Positions 41,571-49,648 of a stretch of 64,000 nucleotides of DNA are shown piece by piece. Below the pieces are notes generated by a model, which made no database searches, had not been told where the DNA came from, and saw only the letters and a list, made by a program, of their open reading frames with translations. Position 1 is the stretch's first letter. Each line of letters begins with the position of its first letter. Position numbers and translations under genes: made by a program. Origin of the DNA: Cacconaster sp033811195 (GTDB lineage Bacteria > Bacteroidota > Bacteroidia > Bacteroidales > UBA932); contig JAPXOZ010000006.1 of NCBI GenBank assembly GCA_033811195.1, forward strand, positions 39,056 through 103,055. Reading direction: 5' to 3'.

Positions 41571-42704
41571 ATGCAAAGTATTATCATAACCGGTGGAGCC
41601 GGATTTATCGGATCGCACGTAGTGCGCCTTTTTGTAAACAAATATCCTGATTATAGGATAATAAATGTCGACAAACTCACCTACGCAGGCAATTTGGCTA
41701 ATCTCGAGGATATCGAAAATGCCCCCAACTATCGTTTTGTACGGGCTGATATCTGTGATTTCGAAACAATCTGCGCCCTGATGAGGGAGGAGAAGGTAAA
41801 TGGCATTATCCATCTTGCAGCCGAATCTCATGTAGACCGCTCCATAAAAGATCCCTTTACCTTTGCCCGCACCAATGTTTTGGGTACTCTTTCACTACTT
41901 CAGGCGGCCCGGTTGTACTGGGAGTCTCTTCCCGAGAAATATGAGGGCAAGCGCTTCTACCATATCTCTACTGACGAGGTATATGGAGATCTTGAAATCA
42001 CCCATCCTGAAGGCATAAAGTCACCTTTTGCCGACATGGCATCTCCTTCGGGACATAATCTTGCATTCGGCACCGAGTTCTTCCTTGAAAGCACTCCTTA
42101 CGATCCGCATTCGCCCTATTCCGCCGCTAAAGCGGCTTCGGACCACTTCGTTCGTGCCTTCCATGATACTTATGGTATGCCTACTATTGTTACCAATTGT
42201 TCCAATAACTACGGCCCATACCAGTTCCCTGAAAAGCTTATTCCGCTCTTTATCAACAATATTCGCAAGCGAAAACCGCTTCCCGTATATGGAAAAGGTG
42301 AGAATGTACGAGATTGGCTCTATGTGGAAGATCATGCCAAGGCCATTGACCTGATTTTCCATCGTGGAGAGGTGGGGGAGACCTACAATATCGGCGGATT
42401 TAACGAGTGGAAAAACATTGACTTGATAAAGGTAATAATCGCAACTGTAGACCGCTTGCTTGGCAATCCCCAAGGATATTCACTGGATCTGATAACCTTT
42501 GTTACAGACCGTGCCGGCCATGATCTGCGTTATGCTATAGATTCCAGAAAACTTCAGAAAGAACTGGGATGGGAACCATCACTTCAGTTTGAAGAGGGTA
42601 TAGAGAAGACTGTACGCTGGTATCTCGACAATCAGGAATGGATGGATAGAATCACCTCAGGCGACTATGAGCGCTATTACGAGGAGATGTACAATAGAAG
42701 ATAG
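41571..42704 (+). CDS. rfbB: dTDP-glucose 4,6-dehydratase
   Basis: 377 residues of the extended SDR family. The NAD loop is ITGGAGFIGSHVVRLF. The catalytic stretch is HISTDEVYGDL, and the Tyr-Lys pair lies in SPYSAAKAASDHFVRAF, with NCSNNYGPYQFPEKLIPLFINN following. It converts dTDP-glucose to dTDP-4-keto-6-deoxyglucose, the branch point for rhamnose and other deoxysugars of surface polysaccharide. It follows rfbA by 12 bases. Its stop is 9 bases from the end of a convergent small gene, with no obvious terminator between. Confidence 0.96.
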   Translation: MQSIIITGGAGFIGSHVVRLFVNKYPDYRIINVDKLTYAGNLANLEDIENAPNYRFVRADICDFETICALMREEKVNGIIHLAAESHVDRSIKDPFTFARTNVLGTLSLLQAARLYWESLPEKYEGKRFYHISTDEVYGDLEITHPEGIKSPFADMASPSGHNLAFGTEFFLESTPYDPHSPYSAAKAASDHFVRAFHDTYGMPTIVTNCSNNYGPYQFPEKLIPLFINNIRKRKPLPVYGKGENVRDWLYVEDHAKAIDLIFHRGEVGETYNIGGFNEWKNIDLIKVIIATVDRLLGNPQGYSLDLITFVTDRAGHDLRYAIDSRKLQKELGWEPSLQFEEGIEKTVRWYLDNQEWMDRITSGDYERYYEEMYNRR

Positions 42705-42713
42705 GGAAGAGGT

Positions 42714-42902
42714 CTATTCTCCGAAATCGATGCGAGGCTGGCAGAGGTCACGCAAGCGTGTTTCAAAATCAAGCATATAGGAACATCCACGGTCACAAGG
42801 GCGTGCTTCGCGTGCACCGGTCCTACAAAGATTGCCATGAAGAAAGAGGCAGCTCATCCTGTGAGCTTCCATCGCAAATCTGATAAATTCTTCCTTTTTC
42901 AT
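42714..42902 (-). CDS. Small Cys-rich protein downstream of guaA
   Basis: 62 residues from ATG 42902 (MKKEEFIRFAMEAHRMSCLFLHGNLC...); an ATG 21 bases earlier (42923) is possible. It contains four cysteines spaced MSC, NLC, RPCDRGC plus a later LC, which could bind a metal, and many Arg/Glu. It is not recognised as a named family. It lies 43 bases downstream of guaA on the same strand and probably shares its transcript. Being conserved-looking but short, it is given moderate confidence. Confidence 0.5.
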   Translation of the reverse strand: MKKEEFIRFAMEAHRMSCLFLHGNLCRTGAREARPCDRGCSYMLDFETRLRDLCQPRIDFGE

Positions 42903-42965
42903 ATATGCTTTTTGGATGAACAAATGTATCTCTTTTATTCCATTTCTGCAAAGAAAAAGGATGGC

Positions 42966-44273
42966 TTACTCCCACTCAATTGTGGCAGTGGGTTTTGGAG
43001 AAATATCGTAACAAACGCGGTTGATATGGGGGACTTCATTGAGAATGCGCTCTGTTACATGCTTCAAAAACTCCCAGTCAAGAGGCTCAATAGTAGCTGT
43101 CATAGCATCAACAGTGTTGACGGCACGTATGATCACCGGCCAGTCAAATGAACGTTCATTGTTGCGTACACCGACCGATTTGAAATCGGGAACAACCGTG
43201 AAATATTGCCATACTTTCTTATCAAGACCTGCCCTGGCAAACTCCTCACGTAGTATAGCATCGGATTCGCGAACAGCTTCGAGACGGTCGCGTGTAATTG
43301 CTCCTAGACAGCGCACACCCAATCCGGGCCCCGGAAAAGGCTGACGGAATACCATTTCGTTCGGAAGACCCAGTTCAAGGCCACAAGCGCGCACTTCATC
43401 TTTAAACAAATGTTTGAGCGGCTCAACGAGCTCGAATTTAAGGTCTTCGGGAAGACCGCCCACATTGTGATGTGATTTGACACATTTTGCAGTTTTGGTG
43501 CCCGATTCTATGATGTCAGGATAAATAGTGCCCTGAGCCAAAAATTCAATTCCTTTAAGTTTACGGGCCTCTTCTTCGAACACCCTTATGAATTCACTAC
43601 CAATAATCTTCCTTTTCTCTTCAGGATCTGCTACGTTTTCAAGTTTGGACAGAAATCTCTCAGTAGCATCAACATAAATAAGATTTGCTCCGAGACGATT
43701 GCGGAAAAGATCCTCCACATTCTCGGACTCGTTTTTCCTCATAAGGCCGTTATTGACATGGACACATACCAGGCGATTGCCGATGGCTTTCAAAAGAAGA
43801 GCAGCGACAACTGAACTATCGACTCCGCCGGAAAGCGCCAGCAACACTTTGCGATTACCTACCTGCCTACGTACAAGTGCAATCTGGTCCGTCACAAAAT
43901 TCGCCATATTCCAATTGGTCGTAGCTTTGCAGGTATCAAATACAAAACCTTTCAGTGCCTTTTTTATAGCAGATTCGTCGGAAGTAAATTTATCTAGTTT
44001 AAGATCGCATAAAGCCCTGTCGTGTCCTGCTGCCAGAACTGGAACCCCCGTCTTATAAATCTCCGGCAGGACATCGATCTCAATTCCATCTATGATGTTG
44101 TTGGGGCCTCCGTTGATGATTATGCCTTTGACATTCGGGAGTGTCTCGAGCTCTTCTATTGTGATGTCGTGGGGATGAATCTCGCTATAAACACCCATTG
44201 CACGGATGGCCCTGGCCACCACACTATTATCGTGACTGCCAAGGTCGAGGATTACAATCATGTCCTGTTTCAT
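42966..44273 (-). CDS. guaA: GMP synthase with truncated, degenerate glutaminase domain
   Basis: 435 residues, against ~510-525 for standard GuaA. The C-terminal ATP pyrophosphatase and dimerisation domains are complete: PP-loop LALSGGVDSSVVA (Ser148-Ser154), LAQGTIYPDIIESG, HHNVGGLPEDL, QPFPGPGLGVRCLG and DISPKPTATIEWE. The N-terminal amidotransferase domain is cut to ~115 residues. Where the nucleophile motif GICYG should follow PVL, it reads PVLAAGHD, so the Cys is absent. The region with the catalytic His and Glu is missing. It should therefore form GMP from XMP using free ammonia or a separate glutaminase (inference). A -7 box is present upstream. Confidence 0.9.
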   Translation of the reverse strand: MKQDMIVILDLGSHDNSVVARAIRAMGVYSEIHPHDITIEELETLPNVKGIIINGGPNNIIDGIEIDVLPEIYKTGVPVLAAGHDRALCDLKLDKFTSDESAIKKALKGFVFDTCKATTNWNMANFVTDQIALVRRQVGNRKVLLALSGGVDSSVVAALLLKAIGNRLVCVHVNNGLMRKNESENVEDLFRNRLGANLIYVDATERFLSKLENVADPEEKRKIIGSEFIRVFEEEARKLKGIEFLAQGTIYPDIIESGTKTAKCVKSHHNVGGLPEDLKFELVEPLKHLFKDEVRACGLELGLPNEMVFRQPFPGPGLGVRCLGAITRDRLEAVRESDAILREEFARAGLDKKVWQYFTVVPDFKSVGVRNNERSFDWPVIIRAVNTVDAMTATIEPLDWEFLKHVTERILNEVPHINRVCYDISPKPTATIEWE

Positions 44274-44310
44274 TCTATAGGTATTAGGGATTGATATCGG
44301 AAATCAGTTG

Positions 44311-44318
44311 CAAAGATA
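44311..44318 (-). promoter_or_regulatory. -7 promoter box for guaA
   Basis: CAAAGATA on the plus strand reads TATCTTTG on the minus strand, 38 bases before the guaA ATG. The -33 partner (CAA at 44335-44337) is at a shorter distance than usual. Confidence 0.45.
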
Positions 44319-44331
44319 CACTTTTTAGCTC

Positions 44332-44724
44332 TTACAACAGTTGCTTCTTCAGATAATCTACAACTTGTATATCAGCAGGAAGCCAGTCAATATCATCCAG
44401 TTCCTGAGAACTTATCCATTTTGCAGCACTATGTGTCAGCAGACGCGGCGCTCCGAACAGGATTGTGCACTTGTAACAATACATCACAAGATGAAATTGC
44501 GGATAGTCATGCTCTATTGTGAGCAGAAATGAGTCCGTGGATATTATAATCCCCAATTCCTCCATTATTTCTCGTTTGAGAGCTTGTTGATGTGTTTCAC
44601 CTGCCTCAATTTTTCCACCGGGAAATTCCCACTTGCCGGCCATATCTCCACTGCCACGCTTGGTAACCAATACCTTTATTCCGTCAAAGATGACAGCGGC
44701 CACCACTTCTATTTGTCTCTTCAT
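44332..44724 (-). CDS. mutT: NUDIX hydrolase, 8-oxo-dGTP diphosphatase type
   Basis: 130 residues of the MutT group. The Nudix box GGKIEAGETHQQALKREIMEELGI (GX5EX7REUXEEXGU) is perfect and is preceded by VAAVIFDGIKVLVTKRGSGDMAGKWEFPGG. It likely sanitises oxidised nucleotides, though substrate range in this family is wide. It starts from its own -7 box (44744-44751) and is divergent from the mechanosensitive channel gene. It ends 58 bases before guaA on the same strand. Confidence 0.9.
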   Translation of the reverse strand: MKRQIEVVAAVIFDGIKVLVTKRGSGDMAGKWEFPGGKIEAGETHQQALKREIMEELGIIISTDSFLLTIEHDYPQFHLVMYCYKCTILFGAPRLLTHSAAKWISSQELDDIDWLPADIQVVDYLKKQLL

Positions 44725-44743
44725 GTTGTAAACTTTAAGTCCA

Positions 44744-44779
44744 CAAAGTTAAGAAATTCGGCTTATTTTCTTAATTTTG
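44744..44779. promoter_or_regulatory. Divergent -7 boxes for mutT (-) and mscS (+)
   Basis: CAAAGTTA (44744-44751, TAACTTTG on the minus strand) serves mutT, 20 bases from its ATG. TAATTTTG (44772-44779) serves the channel gene, 28 bases before ATG 44807. The latter rules out an upstream start at 44777 for the channel. Confidence 0.5.
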
Positions 44780-44806
44780 CAGCCTGAACAATACAATTAT
44801 TATAAT

Positions 44807-45976
44807 ATGGAATTTAATTTATTTCGCAATTTACTTGAAAAATGGGGAGTTGGGGAGCGTTTGATTAATGAGTTGGAACTACTCTTTTTTGCTGTTGCGG
44901 TAACGCTTCTCATCCTATTAGTCAATCTTATATGTCGTAGGGTGATTATACCGATTGTAAAGCGTCTTGTTAGGAAGACCCGCAATAAATTTGATGATAT
45001 TCTATTCGATGAGAAGTTTCTCAAGAATTCTGTGAGGACTCTGACTCCGATAATAATATTGATATTTATACCTTATGCAGTTGATTCATTTCCGGTGCTT
45101 TTGGAAGTATTAAGAAGACTCGCATTTGCTTGGCTCGCCATTTCAATAACAATTCTTATATGCTCGTTCTTTGACGCAGTCTATACTTATCTTAGCGCCA
45201 AAGATGTAGCGCAGCAGCATCCGCTGAAGGGTTTTATTCAGATGTTTAAGATTATTGTGGTCTGTATCGGTCTGATTGTAATTACCAGTATCCTGATTAA
45301 TAAGAATCCCGGAACCATTCTGACGGCCCTTGGTGCTTCTGCAGCAGTGCTTATGTTGGTTTTCAAGGATACGATTGTTGGGTTAGTGGCCGGCATTCAG
45401 CTTTCAGCCAATGACATGCTACGTCCCGGAGACTGGATTACAATGCCCAAGTATGGGGCTGACGGTGATGTGATTGATGTTTCGCTTACAACAGTAAAAG
45501 TACAGAACTTTGATAAAACCATCACCACGATTCCGCCTTATGCACTTGTCAGTGATTCTTTCCAAAACTGGCGCGGAATGAAGGAAACCGGTGCCAGACG
45601 TGTCAAGAGAGATATTCCAATCGATATGCGTTCGGTCGGATTCCTCACTAAGGAGCAGAGAGCGGATTTTATTACAAAAGGTTGGATTGAAGCCGATGCA
45701 CCGGAAGACACGGTCAATCTCAAGGTGTTTAGAAACTATTTGGAGGATTACCTACGTAACCATTCACGAGTTCATAAGGAGCTCACATTACTTGTCAGAG
45801 AGTTGCAGCCGGGTTCCCAGGGCCTGCCGCTGGAGATCTATTTCTTCTCCAACACCACGGTTTGGGCAGAATATGAAAGTATTCAATCTGAGGTTATGGA
45901 GCATGTGCTTTCAGTAGTACCTCAGTTCGGTTTGAGAGTTTACCAGCGCAGTTCGGATCTTGACAAAAATAATTGA
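44807..45976 (+). CDS. MscS-family mechanosensitive ion channel
   Basis: 389 residues from ATG 44807. Membrane helices lie in the N-terminal half (LLFFAVAVTLLILLVNLICR; RRLAFAWLAISITILICSFF; MFKIIVVCIGLIVITSIL). The pore-lining helix follows (GTILTALGASAAVLMLVFKDTIVGLVAGIQLSANDMLRPGDWI). Then comes the beta domain with VIDVSLTTVKVQNFDKTITTIPPYALVSDSFQNW. It opens in the inner membrane under osmotic down-shock. It is longer than E. coli MscS and resembles the YbdG-like group. Transcribed alone; its terminator lies inside the 3' end of the convergent gene. Confidence 0.92.
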   Translation: MEFNLFRNLLEKWGVGERLINELELLFFAVAVTLLILLVNLICRRVIIPIVKRLVRKTRNKFDDILFDEKFLKNSVRTLTPIIILIFIPYAVDSFPVLLEVLRRLAFAWLAISITILICSFFDAVYTYLSAKDVAQQHPLKGFIQMFKIIVVCIGLIVITSILINKNPGTILTALGASAAVLMLVFKDTIVGLVAGIQLSANDMLRPGDWITMPKYGADGDVIDVSLTTVKVQNFDKTITTIPPYALVSDSFQNWRGMKETGARRVKRDIPIDMRSVGFLTKEQRADFITKGWIEADAPEDTVNLKVFRNYLEDYLRNHSRVHKELTLLVRELQPGSQGLPLEIYFFSNTTVWAEYESIQSEVMEHVLSVVPQFGLRVYQRSSDLDKNN

Positions 45977-46008
45977 TACTCTATGGTCGTGAAGAAATGT
46001 GTTCTACC

Positions 46009-46668
46009 TTAACGGCAAAACATTATTCCTATAAAAACTCTCGGTCCCACAAGGTCCGAGAGTTTTTTATGGTCAATCTGCAAGAGACAATCAACGCGGA
46101 AAACCAAATGTATCACTTTTGTAATGGCAAATTCAGTTCCAATGAAAGGATCAACTCCCAAAAAGGAGTTTTTATGAAAAAACACCTTCTCCTCAGCCTC
46201 CCAGTCCAACATCGATCCTTCGAATATCAGAAGATTTTTACGTGAACCTACACCAACGGTAGCACCTGTAAAAAAGGACCACCTTCCTCTCTCTAAATAG
46301 AAGTCTGCGAGAACTCCACCCCAGGAAGAGGCAATATAACTTCCTTCAGACAAATCATCGTTTAATGGCAATGTAGAAACATAACCTTCTATGCCTACTC
46401 TTAAATATTCACCAAAACGCACTCTGGCTGCACCTCCCAAACCCTTTGTAATACCGGAAGCTTTGTATGAAAAGGGAATTTCGCTACTTCCCGGCTTTTC
46501 TGCAGGGGCACCTGAAAGATAACCGGCGTGAAGCATCATGCCTCCCTGGAAGCCGTTGTAACGAAATACTCCGCTCTTTTGAGCCTCCTGTGCATTGAGC
46601 GATTCAAATAAACAAAGCATGCTCAAAACAGCTGCCATAATCCTAAAAATGAATTCTCTTCTCATCAA
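46009..46668 (-). CDS. Probable outer-membrane beta-barrel protein
   Basis: 219 residues with a signal peptide (FIFRIMAAVLSMLCLFESLNAQ) and alternating hydrophobic strands rich in Gly and aromatic residues (FQGGMMLHAGYLSG, GLGGAARVRFGEYLRVGIEGYVS, WSFFTGATVGVGS, VIHLVFRVDCLL), consistent with a small outer-membrane barrel. No named family is recognised. It overlaps the rlmD stop by 4 bases and so is co-transcribed with it. The last ~12 codons lie within a strong hairpin with T-runs on both strands, so the message may be cut before its stop codon. Confidence 0.7.
   Translation of the reverse strand: MMRREFIFRIMAAVLSMLCLFESLNAQEAQKSGVFRYNGFQGGMMLHAGYLSGAPAEKPGSSEIPFSYKASGITKGLGGAARVRFGEYLRVGIEGYVSTLPLNDDLSEGSYIASSWGGVLADFYLERGRWSFFTGATVGVGSRKNLLIFEGSMLDWEAEEKVFFHKNSFLGVDPFIGTEFAITKVIHLVFRVDCLLQIDHKKLSDLVGPRVFIGIMFCR
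46033..46067. terminator. Bidirectional intrinsic terminator inside a coding 3' end
   Basis: AAAAACTCTCGG (46033-46044) pairs perfectly with CCGAGAGTTTTT (46056-46067), a 12-bp stem with an 11-base loop. It is followed by T on the plus strand (to 46068) and mirrored by T on the minus strand. It lies 57 bases after the mscS stop but inside the convergent barrel gene (stop at 46009). Confidence 0.85.
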
Positions 46669-48125
46669 AACTCCTCTTTAATTCTAGTAAGATTTACGAT
46701 ATTTTCCAGATGGTGGGTATGAGGAAACATATCTATCGGTTGTACTGCAGTTATTTGGTAACGTTTAGAGAGTATCGCAAGGTCGCGAGCCTGTGTTGCT
46801 GGGTTGCAGCTTACATAGATAATCTCTCTTGGAGAGGCCTCCAGGAGCACTTGAGCCACATCCGTATGAATGCCTGCTCTTGGAGGATCGAGTACCACAA
46901 TATCAGGAGCGCCATTCTGCAGGATAAAATCAGCATTTAGTATATCTTTCATATCGCCTGCAAAAAATGATGCATTCTTTATAGTGTTGATTTTTGCATT
47001 GAGTTTTGCATCCTCAATGGCCTCAGGTACATATTCAATTCCCACTACTTTTAATGCAAGAGACGAGAGGAAAAGGGCGATGGTGCCCGTACCTGTGTAC
47101 AGATCATAGATAACCGGCTTGTGGTCCTCCGGCATTAATGATATAGCTTCACGCACATAATCTCTCACTACGGAATAGAGGCAATATGCCTGTTCTGAAT
47201 TTGTTTGGTAGAAGGATTTTGGACCTATTTTAAAGCGAAGCCCCTCCATTTGTTCATAAATGGCGTCTTCTCCTTTATAAAGAATGCAGTCAAGATCATT
47301 AATGGTATCGTTGCCCTTTGGATTAATCACGTAATATAGGGAATTGATCTCCGGAAATGCCTGTGAGAGAGCATCTAAGAGAGCATTTCGCTTATCTGCA
47401 GCACTAGGATCGGCACTGTCATCAGCCTCCTGACCAAATACTACTATCACCATAAGTTCTCCTGTGGAGGTAGTGCGTACAATTAGAGTACGCATAAATC
47501 CGTGCTGTGCACGGATATCGTAGAAACTCAAATTGTGATTCAGCGCATAATCTCGTACAAAGAGGCGCAGTGCGTTGGTTGGTTCGCGCTGCAGATGGCA
47601 TTTAGTGATGTCCAGCACTTTATCAAACATCCCGCTGATATGGAATCCTACTCCATACAACTCTTTGTCAGAGAGAGATTCGGGTTCTTCATCCGTGAGT
47701 ATCCATCTGCGGCTAGAGAAGGTATATTCCAGTTTGTTGCGGTATTCGACGGTTTTCTCGGAACCAAGGATAGGGGAGACCTCCGGAAGATCGAGATGAC
47801 CGATTCTAACAAGTTGGTCTACAACCTGCTGTTGCTTATATTGCAGTTGCATAGGGTAGGGGAGTGTCTGCCATTTACAACCTCCGCACCTGCCAAAATG
47901 GCAGCAGAAAGGATCTATGCGATGCGGGGAGGGACTTACCAGACGGGTGACATATCCCTCCATATAGCCTCGTCTGCTACGTATGACTTGCACATCGACC
48001 ACATCTCCGGGGATTGCCTGAGGCACAAAAAGCACTTTGCCATCGATATGAGCCAGTGCTTTGCCTTCGGCAGCAATTGATTCAATTGTAATATTCGGTA
48101 GCAGTGGTTTTTTCCTTCTCGCCAT
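46665..48125 (-). CDS. rlmD: 23S rRNA (uracil-5-)-methyltransferase, RlmD/RumA type
   Basis: 486 residues of the RNA m5U methyltransferase family. An N-terminal TRAM domain (IESIAAEGKALAHIDGKVLFVPQAIPGDVVDVQV) is followed by the [4Fe-4S] cysteines in CCHFGRCGGCKW. The methyltransferase domain has the SAM loop YDLYTGTGTIALFLS and the catalytic stretch IVLDPPRAGIHTD, with the nucleophile Cys in IIYVSCNPATQARDL. It forms 5-methyluridine in rRNA; the exact position is inferred. It starts from a -7 box at 48148-48155 and is coupled to the barrel gene. Confidence 0.93.
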   Translation of the reverse strand: MARRKKPLLPNITIESIAAEGKALAHIDGKVLFVPQAIPGDVVDVQVIRSRRGYMEGYVTRLVSPSPHRIDPFCCHFGRCGGCKWQTLPYPMQLQYKQQQVVDQLVRIGHLDLPEVSPILGSEKTVEYRNKLEYTFSSRRWILTDEEPESLSDKELYGVGFHISGMFDKVLDITKCHLQREPTNALRLFVRDYALNHNLSFYDIRAQHGFMRTLIVRTTSTGELMVIVVFGQEADDSADPSAADKRNALLDALSQAFPEINSLYYVINPKGNDTINDLDCILYKGEDAIYEQMEGLRFKIGPKSFYQTNSEQAYCLYSVVRDYVREAISLMPEDHKPVIYDLYTGTGTIALFLSSLALKVVGIEYVPEAIEDAKLNAKINTIKNASFFAGDMKDILNADFILQNGAPDIVVLDPPRAGIHTDVAQVLLEASPREIIYVSCNPATQARDLAILSKRYQITAVQPIDMFPHTHHLENIVNLTRIKEEF

Positions 48126-48147
48126 TTGGTAAACTTTTTGAGAAATG

Positions 48148-48155
48148 CAAAGATA
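48148..48155 (-). promoter_or_regulatory. -7 promoter box for rlmD
   Basis: CAAAGATA reads TATCTTTG on the minus strand, 23 bases upstream of the rlmD ATG. The -33 element is not clear. Confidence 0.45.
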
Positions 48156-48225
48156 TTAAGAATCTTTTGCACAATAAAACAGATTTGTTATTTTTATATT
48201 TATAAACGATCCAATTTTCACGGTT

Positions 48226-49518
48226 ATGAAAAGGTTTTTTTACATATTAATGCTGGCATTGTTTTCAATGACCACATTTTTTACCTATGCAGAGAATAAA
48301 AAGGAACAAAATGATTTTTTTGTCATATATGGCAAAATAATCGATGTGGACACAGGAGTTCCGCTCTATTTTGCATCCATCAATCTTGATGGCACCAATA
48401 TTTCAAATGTGACTAATTCCGAGGGATTTTTCTCATTGAAACTACCTCTGGATATTTCAGGTGGACGCACAGTTACAACAAGTTATCTCGGGTATATGTC
48501 AACTACTTTGAGAGTATCGGACTTTATGGGCTCAAGCGACTCTAAGCCGCTGATAATCAGCATGAAATCCGTTCCATTATCTCTTGATCCGGCCACAATC
48601 CGGGGTTACGACGCACGCTCTCTATTTTATGAGGCATACGGCAAAATCAAGCACAATTACGCCCAGAGGGATGTCGGAATGACAGCATTTTATAGAGAGA
48701 TGGTGAAAAAAGGTAGTAGCAGGTATCTATCTCTAAATGAGGCAATTATAGACATAGATAAAGCCGCTTACGACGACTTTTTCTCTATGGATAAAGCAGC
48801 CGTTTACAAAGGCCGTGGCAGCATCAACTATAACTCCAGTGATACTTTATTCATTCATTATCAGGGCGGTATAATGTCGTCACTCTATGTTGATCTGGTC
48901 AAAAGACCCTTTGCCGGAGTCTATTTCGAATCAATTGACTTATTTTACAAATTCAAAATGGGCCAGTCGGCTATAATTGATGATAAAATATTCTATGTAG
49001 TCGAATTTGACCAGAAAACCCATGATCCCAATTCAGAGATTCTATATAGAGGTCGAATCTTTATAGAATCCGAATCACTAGCAATAGGTCGTATAGAGTT
49101 TGCCATGAATGTGGAGGGTCGTAAAGATGCCGGTAGCATTTTTGTTCCGAAAAGGCCTGCCAATTTGCGTGTTGACGTAGAACAAGCTACATATATTGTC
49201 AACTTTAAAGAATACGACGATTTGTGGTACTACGATTATGCACGCCTGGAAGTAAAATTCTCGACTAGACGAAGACGTGCGATTTTCCGCAATTATTATT
49301 CAGTACTTTCTGAAATGGCTGTGACTGACCATAAGGTTGGAGAATTTAAAATTGATCCGGAAAAACGCATTCGTTACAGAGATGTACTTTCTGAAAGGGT
49401 AAAGGATTTCCAGGATGACGATTTCTGGGAGAATTACAATATTATCGAGCCTGATGCATCGATTGACGCCATTATTCGCAGGATTATAAGACAATTGAGC
49501 CGTAGAGAAAAGAATTAA
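48226..49518 (+). CDS. Secreted protein with carboxypeptidase-regulatory-like domain
   Basis: 430 residues with a signal peptide (MKRFFYILMLALFSMTTFFTYA). Residues ~34-110 are the CarboxypepD_reg-like beta-sandwich common at the N-terminus of Bacteroidetes surface proteins: YGKIIDVDTGVPLYFASINLDGTNISNVTNSEGFFSLKLP. The remaining ~300 residues (for example FYREMVKKGSSRYLSLNEAIIDI and IGRIEFAMNVEG) resemble the uncharacterised companion region often found with this domain. No TonB-dependent barrel is present. Function is unknown; an envelope location is likely. Single gene, closed by a good terminator at 49552. Confidence 0.8.
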   Translation: MKRFFYILMLALFSMTTFFTYAENKKEQNDFFVIYGKIIDVDTGVPLYFASINLDGTNISNVTNSEGFFSLKLPLDISGGRTVTTSYLGYMSTTLRVSDFMGSSDSKPLIISMKSVPLSLDPATIRGYDARSLFYEAYGKIKHNYAQRDVGMTAFYREMVKKGSSRYLSLNEAIIDIDKAAYDDFFSMDKAAVYKGRGSINYNSSDTLFIHYQGGIMSSLYVDLVKRPFAGVYFESIDLFYKFKMGQSAIIDDKIFYVVEFDQKTHDPNSEILYRGRIFIESESLAIGRIEFAMNVEGRKDAGSIFVPKRPANLRVDVEQATYIVNFKEYDDLWYYDYARLEVKFSTRRRRAIFRNYYSVLSEMAVTDHKVGEFKIDPEKRIRYRDVLSERVKDFQDDDFWENYNIIEPDASIDAIIRRIIRQLSRREKN

Positions 49519-49551
49519 CCCCTTTTTAACACAAGTTATATTATGTTAAAT

Positions 49552-49592
49552 AGGATTTTGCAAACCGAATAGGGAGCAGAATCCTTTTTTTT
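49552..49592 (+). terminator. Intrinsic terminator after the regulatory-domain surface protein
   Basis: AGGATTTTGC (49552-49561) pairs with GCAGAATCCT (49576-49585), with one G-U pair, and is followed by T to 49592. It lies 34 bases after the stop and 57 bases before the end of the convergent AraC-type gene. Confidence 0.85.
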
Positions 49593-49648
49593 GAGTAATT
49601 GAAAAAAATAGCTACTCTCCCACCTGGATGATGATTCGGTGTCGCAGA

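Noticed and set aside
45973..46245. 90-residue open frame after mscS on the plus strand
   Set aside because: It runs through the terminator hairpin and is antisense to the barrel gene, which has a signal peptide and coupling to rlmD.
47502..48080. 192-residue open frame on the plus strand opposite rlmD
   Set aside because: It is fully antisense to a well-supported gene, has no recognisable motif and has no promoter.
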